From assembly GCA_966250385.1 (NCBI GenBank), contig CBINHC010000009.1, forward strand, positions 1 through 64,000: a stretch of 64,000 nucleotides of DNA, given 5' to 3'. Position numbers and translations under genes: made by a program. The first letter of the stretch is position 1; the number at the start of each line of letters is the position of its first letter. The notes under the pieces are model-generated. The model had not been told where the DNA came from. It worked only from the letters and a program-made list of their open reading frames with translations, and did not search any database. Shown one piece after another: positions 16,225 through 24,733 of this stretch. This DNA is from DASWTL01 sp966250385. GTDB lineage: Bacteria; Bacteroidota; Bacteroidia; Sphingobacteriales; Sphingobacteriaceae.

Positions 16225-18387
16225 ATGAGACTCAAAGATATACCGATTCAACGTAAATTAATGAGCGTCATACTGCTTACCTGCACGGTCGTGCTGGTAC
16301 TGATCTGCAGCGCTTACATCGTACTTGAATACTCCAGCTCAAAAGACATTCTCAGGAATAAAGTATCCACCCTGGGAGCCGTGGTCGCATCAAACAGCTC
16401 AGCAGCTCTTGCATTTGACAGTGAAGACGATGCCGCCGAAATACTCTCGGCCCTCCACGGCGATCCCCATATTGAGGCGGCGGCTTTATATGACCGGGAC
16501 GGCAACCTCTTTGCAACATACCCGGAAAATATTCAGCGCAACCTGGTACCGGCCCATCCGGAACCACCCGGCTACGAGTTCCAAAACGATCACCTGGTCG
16601 GCTTCGAACCGGTTGTGCAGGCCACCGAACGGCTGGGAACCCTGTATATCAGCTCGGATCTGCAGGCTGTTCATACGCAGCTGAACCGCTTTATCCTGAT
16701 CGCCTTCCTGCTCATCCTGGGTTCCCTGGCGATCGCCTACATCCTTTCCCACCAGTTACAGAAAAGCATTTCCCAGCCCATCCTGGCGCTCGAAAACACG
16801 GCAAAATTCATCTCGGGAACGCAGGATTACTCCATCCGGGCACACAAAGCCGGGAAGGATGAGATCGGGTCGCTCACCGACAATTTCAATGACATGCTGG
16901 AACAGATCCAGTTCCAGAACCAGGAGATCATCAAATCGAGGGAGCAGAGCTCGAAGCTCGCGGCGATCGTCGAGTCTTCAGGTGATGCGATCATCGCCAA
17001 TGGACTGGATCAGAAGATCACGAGCTGGAACGACTCCGCAACCGCGATGCTGGGCTATTCTGCCGGGGAAATGATCGGCGAGTCCGTTATGAAACTGATC
17101 CCGGCCCGGTACCGGAAACTGGAGGAGCAATTCCGGGAAGTACTCAAGCGCGGAGAACGGATCGAACCGGTCGAGATCCAGATGATCACCAGGGACCAGC
17201 AGCTTCTGGACATTTCATTAACCATTTCCCCGGTGAAAGACGCCGGGGGGAACATCGTAGGGATTTCACAGATTGCCCGGAACATTTCGGTACAAAAAAC
17301 TAATGAACGGCTGCTTGCAGACCAGGAAGAACATTTACGCCTGGCCGTTCAGGCCGCCGAGCTGGGTACGTTCGACATGAATATGAAAACCGGGCACATC
17401 AACTGGGACCCGCGTTGCAAGGAACTGCTTGGCGTTTACAAGGACGCGTCCGACGCATCCGGCAAGCAGGCTTTTGACGGGGCCAATGATAACGATGCAG
17501 GCCGTATCGGCAAAATTCTCCATCATGTGGCGGCGACTCCCCGGAGCGACGGAAACTACAGCGCAGATTACCGCATTACGGGATTTAACAATAAGGTTCG
17601 CTGGGTACGGGTAAAAGGCAAAATGTTTTTTGATGAAGGCCTGCCGGTCCGGTTTCTGGGCGCGGTGCTGGACACCACCAGCATGAAGCAGGAAGAATTG
17701 CGCAAAAACGACTTCATTGCGATCATCAGTCACGAGCTCAAGACACCGCTGACCTCGATCAAGTCCTATATCCAGATCCTGCTCGGCAAGGCGAAAAAAG
17801 AGGGAAATACCTTTGAAATGAATGCCCTGGCCCGGGCTGAGGCGCAAACCGTCAAGATCACTTCGATGATCAATGACTTCCTCAATCTGGCCCGGATCGA
17901 AGAGGGCAAACTGCGGATCACCAAGGAGGTCTTCAGCCTGGAAAACTGGATGGAGGACATCGTTTCGGAAGCGGTCTTCCTCACGTCAAATCACGAGCTG
18001 AACATCAGGCCCTGCCAGGGACTGCAGGTCTATGCCGATAAGGATAAGATATCCCAGGTACTGATCAACCTGATCAGCAATGCCACCAAGTATTCCCATC
18101 CGGGAACCACGATCGAGGTCGGTTGCCGGCGCGTCAACAGTTCAGTCCGAATCTATGTCGCTGACCAGGGTATCGGCATCAACCCCGAGCACCAGGAGAA
18201 ACTATTCAACCGGTTCTACCGGGTGGAGAACGACCAGATGAAAACCGTGTCCGGTTTCGGAATCGGACTATACCTGGTATCGGAGATTCTGCGTTATCAT
18301 GACAGCCGGATCTCCGTAGAAAGCGAAGAAGGCAAGGGATCTACTTTTTCGTTCCAGCTCGAAGCGGTAGAAAGCCGGCCGGCCTGA
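16225..18387 (+). CDS. CHASE8-HAMP-PAS-PAS histidine kinase
   Basis: A 720-residue membrane kinase. Transmembrane helices at about 12-36 and 155-176 flank a periplasmic domain with the CHASE8 signature (VVASNSSAALAFDSEDDAAEIL, about 53-74). HAMP follows (177-230), then PAS (245-357), a second PAS with PAC (370-488), HisKA with His503 (ISHELKTPL), and the ATPase domain (NLISNATKYSHP, DQGIGI, GFGIGLYLV). The sensory half matches that of YfiN, with histidine-kinase output in place of GGDEF. It is the last gene of the operon and no response regulator is encoded next to it. Confidence 0.92.
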   Translation: MRLKDIPIQRKLMSVILLTCTVVLVLICSAYIVLEYSSSKDILRNKVSTLGAVVASNSSAALAFDSEDDAAEILSALHGDPHIEAAALYDRDGNLFATYPENIQRNLVPAHPEPPGYEFQNDHLVGFEPVVQATERLGTLYISSDLQAVHTQLNRFILIAFLLILGSLAIAYILSHQLQKSISQPILALENTAKFISGTQDYSIRAHKAGKDEIGSLTDNFNDMLEQIQFQNQEIIKSREQSSKLAAIVESSGDAIIANGLDQKITSWNDSATAMLGYSAGEMIGESVMKLIPARYRKLEEQFREVLKRGERIEPVEIQMITRDQQLLDISLTISPVKDAGGNIVGISQIARNISVQKTNERLLADQEEHLRLAVQAAELGTFDMNMKTGHINWDPRCKELLGVYKDASDASGKQAFDGANDNDAGRIGKILHHVAATPRSDGNYSADYRITGFNNKVRWVRVKGKMFFDEGLPVRFLGAVLDTTSMKQEELRKNDFIAIISHELKTPLTSIKSYIQILLGKAKKEGNTFEMNALARAEAQTVKITSMINDFLNLARIEEGKLRITKEVFSLENWMEDIVSEAVFLTSNHELNIRPCQGLQVYADKDKISQVLINLISNATKYSHPGTTIEVGCRRVNSSVRIYVADQGIGINPEHQEKLFNRFYRVENDQMKTVSGFGIGLYLVSEILRYHDSRISVESEEGKGSTFSFQLEAVESRPA

Positions 18388-18405
18388 TCAGTTTGTTATA
18401 AGGAT

Positions 18406-19041
18406 ATGGACCTGTTCGGAACCCACGCATATCAGGACCGCAACCTCCTGCCCAGGGACGGCACGGTCAGGTATTACGGAAAACTCTTCCTGCCGGGTGA
18501 GGCTGACCGGTTCTACCATGCACTGCTGAACGCCATCGACTGGAAAAATGATCAGGCGGTCATCTTCGGCAAACTGATCGAGACCAAAAGGAAAGTCGCC
18601 TGGTACGGCGATCACCCGTTCGAGTATACCTACTCGAACATTACCAAACGTGCCCTGCCATGGACAGAAGAGCTGCTGACGCTCAGGGCGATCGCCGAGC
18701 AGCATACCGGGGAGACATTCAACTCCTGCCTGCTGAACCTCTACCACTCCGGGGATGAAGGAATGGCCTGGCACAGTGACGGGGAAAAAGACCTCAAGAA
18801 GAACGGCGCCATCGGATCAATGAGTTTCGGCGCTGAACGAAAGTTTTCCTTTAAACATAAGGAGACCGGGGAACGGATTTCACTGGTTTTGGAACACGGC
18901 AGTCTGCTTGTCATGGCAGGCACCACCCAGACCTACTGGCTCCACCGGCTTCCGCCAACCAAAACGATCCGGACTCCCCGGATCAACCTTACGTTCAGGA
19001 CTATCACGGAAGGCATTACAGCAGGCGGATCCGCTTTGTAA
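18406..19041 (+). CDS. alkB: AlkB-like 2-oxoglutarate/Fe(II) dioxygenase
   Basis: A 211-residue DNA/RNA alkylation-repair dioxygenase of the short AlkB type. The iron ligands are His123 and Asp125 (WHSDGE) and His180 (LHRLP). The 2-oxoglutarate-binding arginines lie in TPRINLTFR. GAIGSMSFGAERKFSF is the family strand before the substrate lid. It removes methyl adducts from adenine and cytosine bases by oxidative demethylation. It begins 18 bases after the kinase gene but is functionally unrelated. Confidence 0.9.
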   Translation: MDLFGTHAYQDRNLLPRDGTVRYYGKLFLPGEADRFYHALLNAIDWKNDQAVIFGKLIETKRKVAWYGDHPFEYTYSNITKRALPWTEELLTLRAIAEQHTGETFNSCLLNLYHSGDEGMAWHSDGEKDLKKNGAIGSMSFGAERKFSFKHKETGERISLVLEHGSLLVMAGTTQTYWLHRLPPTKTIRTPRINLTFRTITEGITAGGSAL

Positions 19042-19105
19042 AAATTCTGAGAGTCATTGCATTTTCAGCGGTTTTCCACCACTTTCGGGCTGTTAAAAAC
19101 CACGC

Positions 19106-19618
19106 ATGAACCCGACCCCTGAACTCCGACTGCTTGAGTCCCTTGATCCCGGACTTCGCAAACAGCTATCCGAACTTCTCATAGCCACGGTCAATGAAGG
19201 CGCATCCATCGGTTTTCTGGCTCCCATGGAAGAGCATTCGGCCGACGCCTACTGGGAGTCTGTTCCTTCTGCCGGCACCCTGCTGCTGTCAGCCTGGCTG
19301 AACGGAACACTGGCCGGCTCAGTACAGCTGCATCTTTGTCTGAAAGAAAACGGGCTCCACCGTGCGGAGATCTGTAAACTGATGGTCCATCCGCAATTCC
19401 GGCGAAAAGGTATCGCCAGGACACTGATGCAGAACATTCACCGGATGGCTGCGGAAAATGAGCGGACGCTGCTGGTGCTCGATACCCGGGAAGGGGATCC
19501 GTCGAATGCACTGTACCAGTCCCTGGGATATACCGCCGCCGGATTGATTCCCGGGTACGCGCGGTCATCCGACGGCCGGCTCGAAGCGACCGTATTGTAC
19601 TATAAGCGTCTTGGCTAA
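19106..19618 (+). CDS. GNAT-family N-acetyltransferase
   Basis: A 170-residue acetyltransferase with AEICKLMVHPQFRRKGIARTLM (about 93-114) as the core acetyl-CoA site and ALYQSLGYTAAGLIPGYA near the C terminus. The layout fits small-molecule GNATs that modify amines. The substrate is unknown. Its stop overlaps the convergent DUF1801 gene by four bases. Confidence 0.83.
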   Translation: MNPTPELRLLESLDPGLRKQLSELLIATVNEGASIGFLAPMEEHSADAYWESVPSAGTLLLSAWLNGTLAGSVQLHLCLKENGLHRAEICKLMVHPQFRRKGIARTLMQNIHRMAAENERTLLVLDTREGDPSNALYQSLGYTAAGLIPGYARSSDGRLEATVLYYKRLG

Positions 19619-20199
19619 CCGGCCCTGAAAGCCAGACCCGCATGCTCAAGAGCGTTTTTCAGGATAGGCATAACTGTTTTTCCGATGCCATGAAGGTCCT
19701 GGATCTCTTTTTCGGTAAACGCTGCCAGCTGATCCGCAGTCGATATTCCCCGGCGGGCCAGTGCCCTGCGCGCGGGCGCCGGCAGCCCGGCAAGGAAGAC
19801 CGGCCCGGTCTGCGAAGCTTTCAGAACCTTTTTCTTTCCGGCTTTTTCCTGATTCTCGCGCACTCTGAAAAGGACCACGTCCCGTATGAGCTCCAGCGGC
19901 ATCGGCTGGTCCAGCGGGAACCGGACGGACCCCTTCCCGCCCCTGTATCCGGCCAGGCGATCGTTAAAAGCTTCGATTCCGCTCGGAACCGGGTAAAAAC
20001 CGATATGGGTCTTAAATGCGGCAAAGTGCACCAGGTTCCCGGCTAATGCAAAGGTGGGCATCCCGTAACTGATCTTCTCGGCAGCATCCGGGGCAGCCTT
20101 GCGGATTGTTTCCCGAACCTGCTCCAGGATACGCCGGATTTCCGGAGGGAACCGGCTGATATATTCGTCAACGGCATCGGCTGCTTCCATGGCGGTCAT
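19615..20199 (-). CDS. DUF1801 protein with C-terminal helix-hairpin-helix domain
   Basis: A 194-residue protein. Residues about 5-115 are the DUF1801/YdhG fold (AVDEYISRFPPEIRRILEQVRETIRK, ISYGMPTFAL, FYPVPSGIEAF). Residues about 130-190 form a helix-hairpin-helix module like the RNA polymerase alpha C-terminal domain (LPAPARRALARRGISTADQLAAF, EIQDLHGIGKTVMPILKNAL). DUF1801 alone is about 110-120 residues; the added domain implies nucleic-acid or protein contact. The start may instead be the Met four codons in. Confidence 0.82.
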   Translation of the reverse strand: MTAMEAADAVDEYISRFPPEIRRILEQVRETIRKAAPDAAEKISYGMPTFALAGNLVHFAAFKTHIGFYPVPSGIEAFNDRLAGYRGGKGSVRFPLDQPMPLELIRDVVLFRVRENQEKAGKKKVLKASQTGPVFLAGLPAPARRALARRGISTADQLAAFTEKEIQDLHGIGKTVMPILKNALEHAGLAFRAG

Positions 20200-20293
20200 G
20201 TTTTCTGTTCAATTAAAGTTACTCAAAATCCCCGTCCGAAAGCCGGAAAACCATCCGTTCTGAACGGTGTTTCTCAGTATAAACACACTCACA

Positions 20294-20527
20294 ATGGAAC
20301 AATTTGACTTTTCATTTCCCAAAGGAACCACGCATGTAATGACGGCGATCCCGGTCGTCGATGAGGCCGATCCGCACCGCTCCAAATTCCGGCTCCTTTC
20401 GGACCATACCGAATATGCGTATGTTCAGTACTCCGATAAGTGCTGCTGGGAGGTCTATAACGGGGCTGAACTGAATGAAGAAGAACTTGCCTACATCGGC
20501 GACTGTATTGAAGCCCGTTACCGGTAG
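20294..20527 (+). CDS. Small acidic hypothetical protein
   Basis: A 77-residue protein starting MEQFDFSFPKGT, acidic, with a CC pair (YSDKCCWEV) and an alpha-helical end (NEEELAYIGDCIEARYR). I do not recognise the family. The start at 20294 is favoured over 20267 by the short, non-coding-looking extension. It is followed closely by the GH79-like gene and divergent from DUF1801. Confidence 0.6.
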   Translation: MEQFDFSFPKGTTHVMTAIPVVDEADPHRSKFRLLSDHTEYAYVQYSDKCCWEVYNGAELNEEELAYIGDCIEARYR

Positions 20528-20531
20528 AATC

Positions 20532-21989
20532 ATGCATGGAGGCTTCCGCTTTCGGACGCCAGGCCCGGCAGCCGGCCTCAGGAACAGCATCCCGATACTG
20601 ATCCTTCTGCTGCTCTGCCTGCCATACCCGCTCAGGTCCTCTTCCGGGCTCCCTTCAGCGAGCGTGCCCGACTACCTGGCCGCCGTCACGGTCGATACCT
20701 CAGCACCGGGGCAGCGAATTCCCAACGGCTTCCTGGGGCTCTCCTACGAATGGGAGCAGGCGCGGCGCCTGGTCGGGGAGCCCGGGACCGGGATCAACGC
20801 CATTTACCGCCAGCTTCTTTCCAACCTGATCAGGGCCGGTGCAGGGCACCTGGTCATCCGGATCGGCGGGCCGGTAACCGACGGGTTAAAGGGATCCACC
20901 CGCCCGGATATGCGACCGTTCACCCGCCTGTTCCGCGATTTCAGTGAACCGGAACCGCAGCTGTCCTTTATCCTGGGCGTGAACCTGGCCGCCCGGAATC
21001 CCGGACTGGCTGTCAGTCAGACCCGGGCCTATCTGGAAGCAATGCCGGCCGGATCGGTAACGGCGCTTGAAATCGGTTATGAACCTGACACCTACCCGCA
21101 GCGACACTATCGCTCCCGGGACTACCGTCTTCCGGACTACCTGGCGGATTTCCGGTATATCGCAGAAGCGATCCGCAAGGCGTTACCCGCCGCCCCGGGA
21201 TTCGCGGGCCCTTCCCTTTCACCCGCCGCTGGACTGAACATCGCCGGCTTCGAACCCGCCAGCGTATTTCAGGAATCCGCCCGCCTGGATGGGCTGACCA
21301 CGCTGAGTCTGCATGCTTATGCGGCCTCGGGCACTGCCTGCGGCGGCGATCCCCAGCCCGGCATCCTGCTCCAGGCGCCGGCAGCCACTGCAGGTCCGGA
21401 GCGCGCCGCCCTGCTGGGAAGCTCCTCTCAAACGAAGAAAGGCGTCCGCATTACCGAGATGAATGGACTCTCCTGTTCGGAACCCGGAATCAGCGACTCC
21501 TTTGAGTCAGCCCTTTGGCTCACCGATATCCTGTTCGGGTACGCACAGGCCGGCGTTTCCGGAATCAATCTCCATACGAATAACCGGGATGCCGGACAGG
21601 CCTGGGATCCCGGCAGTCCGTTCCTCTTTGATATTTCTGGCAAGCAGTATGATTCCGCAGGGATAACTCCCCGGCCGGATGCCGGCTCCATAACCGGTTA
21701 TGCACTGAAGTCGGTTCAACCGATGTATTACGGGATGCTGCTTTTTGCCGAAGGTGCCCCCGCCGGGTCCGCACTGCTGCCCGCCGTCGTGAAAACCGAT
21801 GCGAATGTCAGGGCATGGGCGACGCGGAACGATGCCACCGGCGAAGTGAAGGTGGTCCTGATCAATAAGGAACTGAACCTGCCGGGCAGGATAAGTCTGT
21901 CGGTACCGGGCTACCGGTCGGGAAAGATCGGCCGGTACGTATCAGCCACGGGCGAGGAGCTCCTGCTGTTCATGGCATCCCTGGACTGA
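20532..21989 (+). CDS. GH79-like glycoside hydrolase
   Basis: A 485-residue exported protein (hydrophobic segment about 19-32). The motifs VTVDTSAPGQRIPNGFLGLSYEW, RIGGPVTDG, LHAYAASG and RITEMNGLSCSEPGISDSFESALW are those of the family-79 beta-glucuronidase/heparanase clan. The predicted nucleophile is Glu309 (ITEMN) and the acid/base is Glu184. The clan's invariant Asn before the acid/base is Tyr183 here (GYEPD instead of GNEPD), which could weaken or change catalysis. A short beta-sandwich end follows. It begins 4 bases after the small acidic gene, so the two are probably co-transcribed. Confidence 0.78.
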   Translation: MHGGFRFRTPGPAAGLRNSIPILILLLLCLPYPLRSSSGLPSASVPDYLAAVTVDTSAPGQRIPNGFLGLSYEWEQARRLVGEPGTGINAIYRQLLSNLIRAGAGHLVIRIGGPVTDGLKGSTRPDMRPFTRLFRDFSEPEPQLSFILGVNLAARNPGLAVSQTRAYLEAMPAGSVTALEIGYEPDTYPQRHYRSRDYRLPDYLADFRYIAEAIRKALPAAPGFAGPSLSPAAGLNIAGFEPASVFQESARLDGLTTLSLHAYAASGTACGGDPQPGILLQAPAATAGPERAALLGSSSQTKKGVRITEMNGLSCSEPGISDSFESALWLTDILFGYAQAGVSGINLHTNNRDAGQAWDPGSPFLFDISGKQYDSAGITPRPDAGSITGYALKSVQPMYYGMLLFAEGAPAGSALLPAVVKTDANVRAWATRNDATGEVKVVLINKELNLPGRISLSVPGYRSGKIGRYVSATGEELLLFMASLD

Positions 21990-22036
21990 CCGGGCGCATG
22001 TTACCGGAGCCCATGCATTAAATTGCTGAAATCACG

Positions 22037-22044
22037 TATCTTTA
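22037..22044 (+). promoter_or_regulatory. -7-like element before the DUF6370 gene
   Basis: TATCTTTA, one base from TAnnTTTG, ends 19 bases before the ATG at 22064 and fits a short-leader promoter. Confidence 0.35.
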
Positions 22045-22063
22045 ACCACCAGATCCGATCCAT

Positions 22064-22414
22064 ATGAAGCAGCTTATTTCCCTGATACTTTTCTTCTCCG
22101 CACTCTCCGCTTTTGGGCAGGAAAAGGAAGCGAAAACCTCACCCGGACAGTTAACCCGGACCCGGATCGTAGAGGCGTCCTGCGGGCAGTGCAAGCTGGG
22201 CCTGAAGGGCAAGAGCTGCGACCTGGCGGTCCGGGTCGACGGAAAATCCTATTTCGTAAAGGGCACCGACATTGATGCACACGGCGACGCCCATGCGGAG
22301 AACGGTTTCTGCAATTCGATCCGGAAAGCGGAGGTCCGGGGCGAAATCCGCGACGGGTTCTTTTATGCCTCGTATTTTAAGCTTCTGCCAGAAAACAAGA
22401 AAAAGAACCCATAG
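22064..22414 (+). CDS. DUF6370 family secreted protein
   Basis: A 116-residue protein with a signal peptide (1-18, ending FGQ). The core has CGQCKLGLKGKSCDLAVRVDGKSYFVKGT and HGDAHAENGFCNSIRKAEVRG, matching DUF6370: four conserved cysteines (two in a CxxC) and two histidines. This arrangement suggests metal binding or disulfides in the periplasm. The function is unknown. It is followed 32 bases later by the exonuclease III gene on the same strand. Confidence 0.8.
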   Translation: MKQLISLILFFSALSAFGQEKEAKTSPGQLTRTRIVEASCGQCKLGLKGKSCDLAVRVDGKSYFVKGTDIDAHGDAHAENGFCNSIRKAEVRGEIRDGFFYASYFKLLPENKKKNP

Positions 22415-22446
22415 GTTAACCCTGAATTCAATCGAAGGTATCCGTC

Positions 22447-23223
22447 ATGAAGATCGCAACCTATAACGTCAACGGTATCAGCGCACGCCTGCCCGTTCTC
22501 CTGCGCTGGCTGGAGGAAACCGGACCGGACGTGGCGTGTCTCCAGGAACTCAAGGCGCCACAGGAAAAATTTCCCGCCGAAGTGCTGGAACAAGCCGGCT
22601 ACCAGGCTATATGGCACGGCCAGAAGAGCTGGAACGGGGTAGCTATCCTGTCCCGCGTGGGCCGGCCCGAAGAGATCTGCCGGACACTCCCCGGCGATGA
22701 GGAAGACCTCCACAGCCGATATATAGAAGCGACGGTGGGCGGAATCCGGATCGGCTGCCTGTACCTCCCCAACGGAAATCCCGCCCCCGGTCCCAAGTTT
22801 GATTACAAGATGCGCTGGTTCGAGCGGCTGCAATTACATGCAGCTGAACTGCTGGCCACCGGCCAGCCGGTGCTGCTTACCGGAGACTTCAATGTCATGC
22901 CGACCGAACTTGACGTGTATAAGCCTGAACGATGGGTTGATGACGCACTGTTTCGCCCCGAGGTCCGGAAAGCGTTTCATGACCTGGTGTCACAGGGCTG
23001 GACCGACGCCATCCGCAAACTCTACCCAAGCGAAACGATCTATACTTTCTGGGACTACTTCCGCAATGCCTATGGCCGGAATGCCGGCCTTCGCATCGAC
23101 CATTTTCTGCTCAGTCCGCAGCTGGAGGGCCGCCTAACTGCGGCCGGTGTGGACCGTGGGGTAAGGGGCTGGGAAAAATCCAGTGACCACGGCCCCGTGT
23201 GGATCGAGCTCGCGGAAGTGTAA
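22447..23223 (+). CDS. xthA: Exodeoxyribonuclease III (AP endonuclease)
   Basis: A 258-residue EEP-fold nuclease of normal length. Conserved metal and catalytic residues are in place: YNVNGISAR (Asn7), CLQELK (Glu34), LYLPNGN, LTGDFNVMP (Asp/Asn pair) and SSDHGPVWIEL (Asp/His at the end). It cuts 5' of abasic sites and removes 3' blocks during base-excision repair. WDYFRNAYGRNAGLRIDHFLLS is the XthA-type substrate loop. Confidence 0.95.
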   Translation: MKIATYNVNGISARLPVLLRWLEETGPDVACLQELKAPQEKFPAEVLEQAGYQAIWHGQKSWNGVAILSRVGRPEEICRTLPGDEEDLHSRYIEATVGGIRIGCLYLPNGNPAPGPKFDYKMRWFERLQLHAAELLATGQPVLLTGDFNVMPTELDVYKPERWVDDALFRPEVRKAFHDLVSQGWTDAIRKLYPSETIYTFWDYFRNAYGRNAGLRIDHFLLSPQLEGRLTAAGVDRGVRGWEKSSDHGPVWIELAEV

Positions 23224-23317
23224 TCCGGGCAGGCCGCTGGCATAACAACAAGTTTTTTTATAACTTCATACTGTTCTTCGCTTTGACAACGAAGCGGAAA
23301 TAGTTTCAAGTAACCGT

Positions 23318-23410
23318 ATGATATTCACCTGGATCATTGTCGGACTATGTATCTCTGCTGCTGGCGGAGCCATGGTCTATCTGCTTGCTCAGAAAGCGCG
23401 GAGAAAATAG
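23318..23410 (+). CDS. Possible 30-residue single-helix membrane peptide
   Basis: An ATG at 23318 opens 30 codons: one hydrophobic helix (IFTWIIVGLCISAAGGAMVYLL) with a GxxxG-like AAGGA, then a basic end QKARRK before TAG. Small helix-plus-basic-tail proteins of this form are common and usually missed. No clear promoter or ribosome-binding site is seen and I know of no family. Confidence 0.35.
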   Translation: MIFTWIIVGLCISAAGGAMVYLLAQKARRK

Positions 23411-23494
23411 GATTCAAACGCATCACCCGCCGCACTTCCGGATTTACCGGCCAGGCAAAGTGAGGCGCGGAATCAGGCAGGATTGGCTAGCGGC

Positions 23495-24691
23495 CTAACG
23501 TCGGACCACCGGTTGTGTCCAGGCGTTTTCATGATCTCCCTCCCGGAAGGGGTTTTCCTGCAATACGGAAGAAATGATCTTTGCGCGCACATAGAGGTCC
23601 CCGGGTTTGAGGGTGTAGCTGCCTTTCCGACCCTTTATTTCCTGCAGAATCCGGCCTCCGCCGGTCTCTGAATCCTTAACCGCCCCCCAGAACTGAATGG
23701 TGTACTGCACTCCCGGTTCAGGTTTCACCTTCACATGGAGGGTTTCTCCGTCAAACGTAATATCCTTCAGCCGCACGCCGGTCGATGCGTAGAAATCGCC
23801 CCTCTCCATGGCCGCGATCAGGGTCTCCGGCGTCAGGTTCCCTGCACGCACCATCACCCAGCCCCGCCCGGGGTTACTGTTTTCCCCGTCAAACTCAAGG
23901 TAGTTATGCGCATCGTCGCTGGCGAGTCCGTAGAGCAGATCCTTGCCCCGGTTCAGATAACTGATCAGGAGCCTATCCCACAGTTCTTCCATTCCCATGG
24001 TCGTGGAATCGCCATAGTTATGGACGTGCGGATGGCCGTTGTACACCTCGAAGAACCGTTCTCCTCTCAGGCCAGCCATATCATCGAAGGTCACGGACCA
24101 GCGGAAATTGGGGTGATTGATATGCGGGAACATCGCCTGACCGGTCCTCGCCCGCTGCTCATAGACGGCATCCAGGTTTCGTTGCATGGTTTCCATCACG
24201 CTGCCGCCCCGCTGCGGCTGGATGAGCTCCCGGACATTGACCGCCCCGACATGGATACTCTTATCCTGATACCGGTCGGTAATTTCTTCCGCCGGGATGA
24301 TGAGAAACTTGTTTCTGGCTTCAAAAAGCGGCCGGTATTCTGCAGGGGTCTTCAGTTTCACCCGGATCGTGCCGGCCGAATCGGTCTTGTAGGTGACCCA
24401 GTCCGCTCCGAACTTGCCGAGGTATTCCCTGAACCGGTGCTGCCGGAACGGATGTTTCGGGATTTCCTTCCACACGTCCCCGTCTCCCAGGGTATTGTGA
24501 TCCGAAAGCGAAACGAAGTCGTATCCGTGGCTCTTATACCAGTCCATGATCATCTCGGGAAAATCGTCCCCGTCACTCCAGTACGAATGCGTATGAAGAT
24601 TGCCCTTGAACCACCTGCCTTTCTTCTGGGCGTAAGTGGTATGGTGAACGGAAGTCAGCAGCAGAATAAACAGTAGAAAACGGCGCATCAT
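23495..24691 (-). CDS. Secreted PHP-domain (CehA/McbA-like) metallophosphoesterase
   Basis: A 398-residue exported protein with signal peptide (1-21). The PHP metal motif NLHTHSYWSDG follows immediately, with SLSDHNT, PAEEIT and PHINHPNF supplying more metal ligands and LASDDAHNYL the last. A C-terminal beta domain (about 305-390) is typical of CehA/McbA-like enzymes. Substrates of this group include phosphoesters and carbamates; none can be assigned. It stands alone. Confidence 0.85.
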   Translation of the reverse strand: MMRRFLLFILLLTSVHHTTYAQKKGRWFKGNLHTHSYWSDGDDFPEMIMDWYKSHGYDFVSLSDHNTLGDGDVWKEIPKHPFRQHRFREYLGKFGADWVTYKTDSAGTIRVKLKTPAEYRPLFEARNKFLIIPAEEITDRYQDKSIHVGAVNVRELIQPQRGGSVMETMQRNLDAVYEQRARTGQAMFPHINHPNFRWSVTFDDMAGLRGERFFEVYNGHPHVHNYGDSTTMGMEELWDRLLISYLNRGKDLLYGLASDDAHNYLEFDGENSNPGRGWVMVRAGNLTPETLIAAMERGDFYASTGVRLKDITFDGETLHVKVKPEPGVQYTIQFWGAVKDSETGGGRILQEIKGRKGSYTLKPGDLYVRAKIISSVLQENPFREGDHENAWTQPVVRR

Positions 24692-24733
24692 CTAAGGTCG
24701 GATCTGCCTCTAAGGTAATGAACCGCACTGATT

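Noticed and set aside
23735..24676. 313-codon plus-strand frame opposite the PHP gene
   Set aside because: Antisense shadow of a gene with complete metal-binding motifs.
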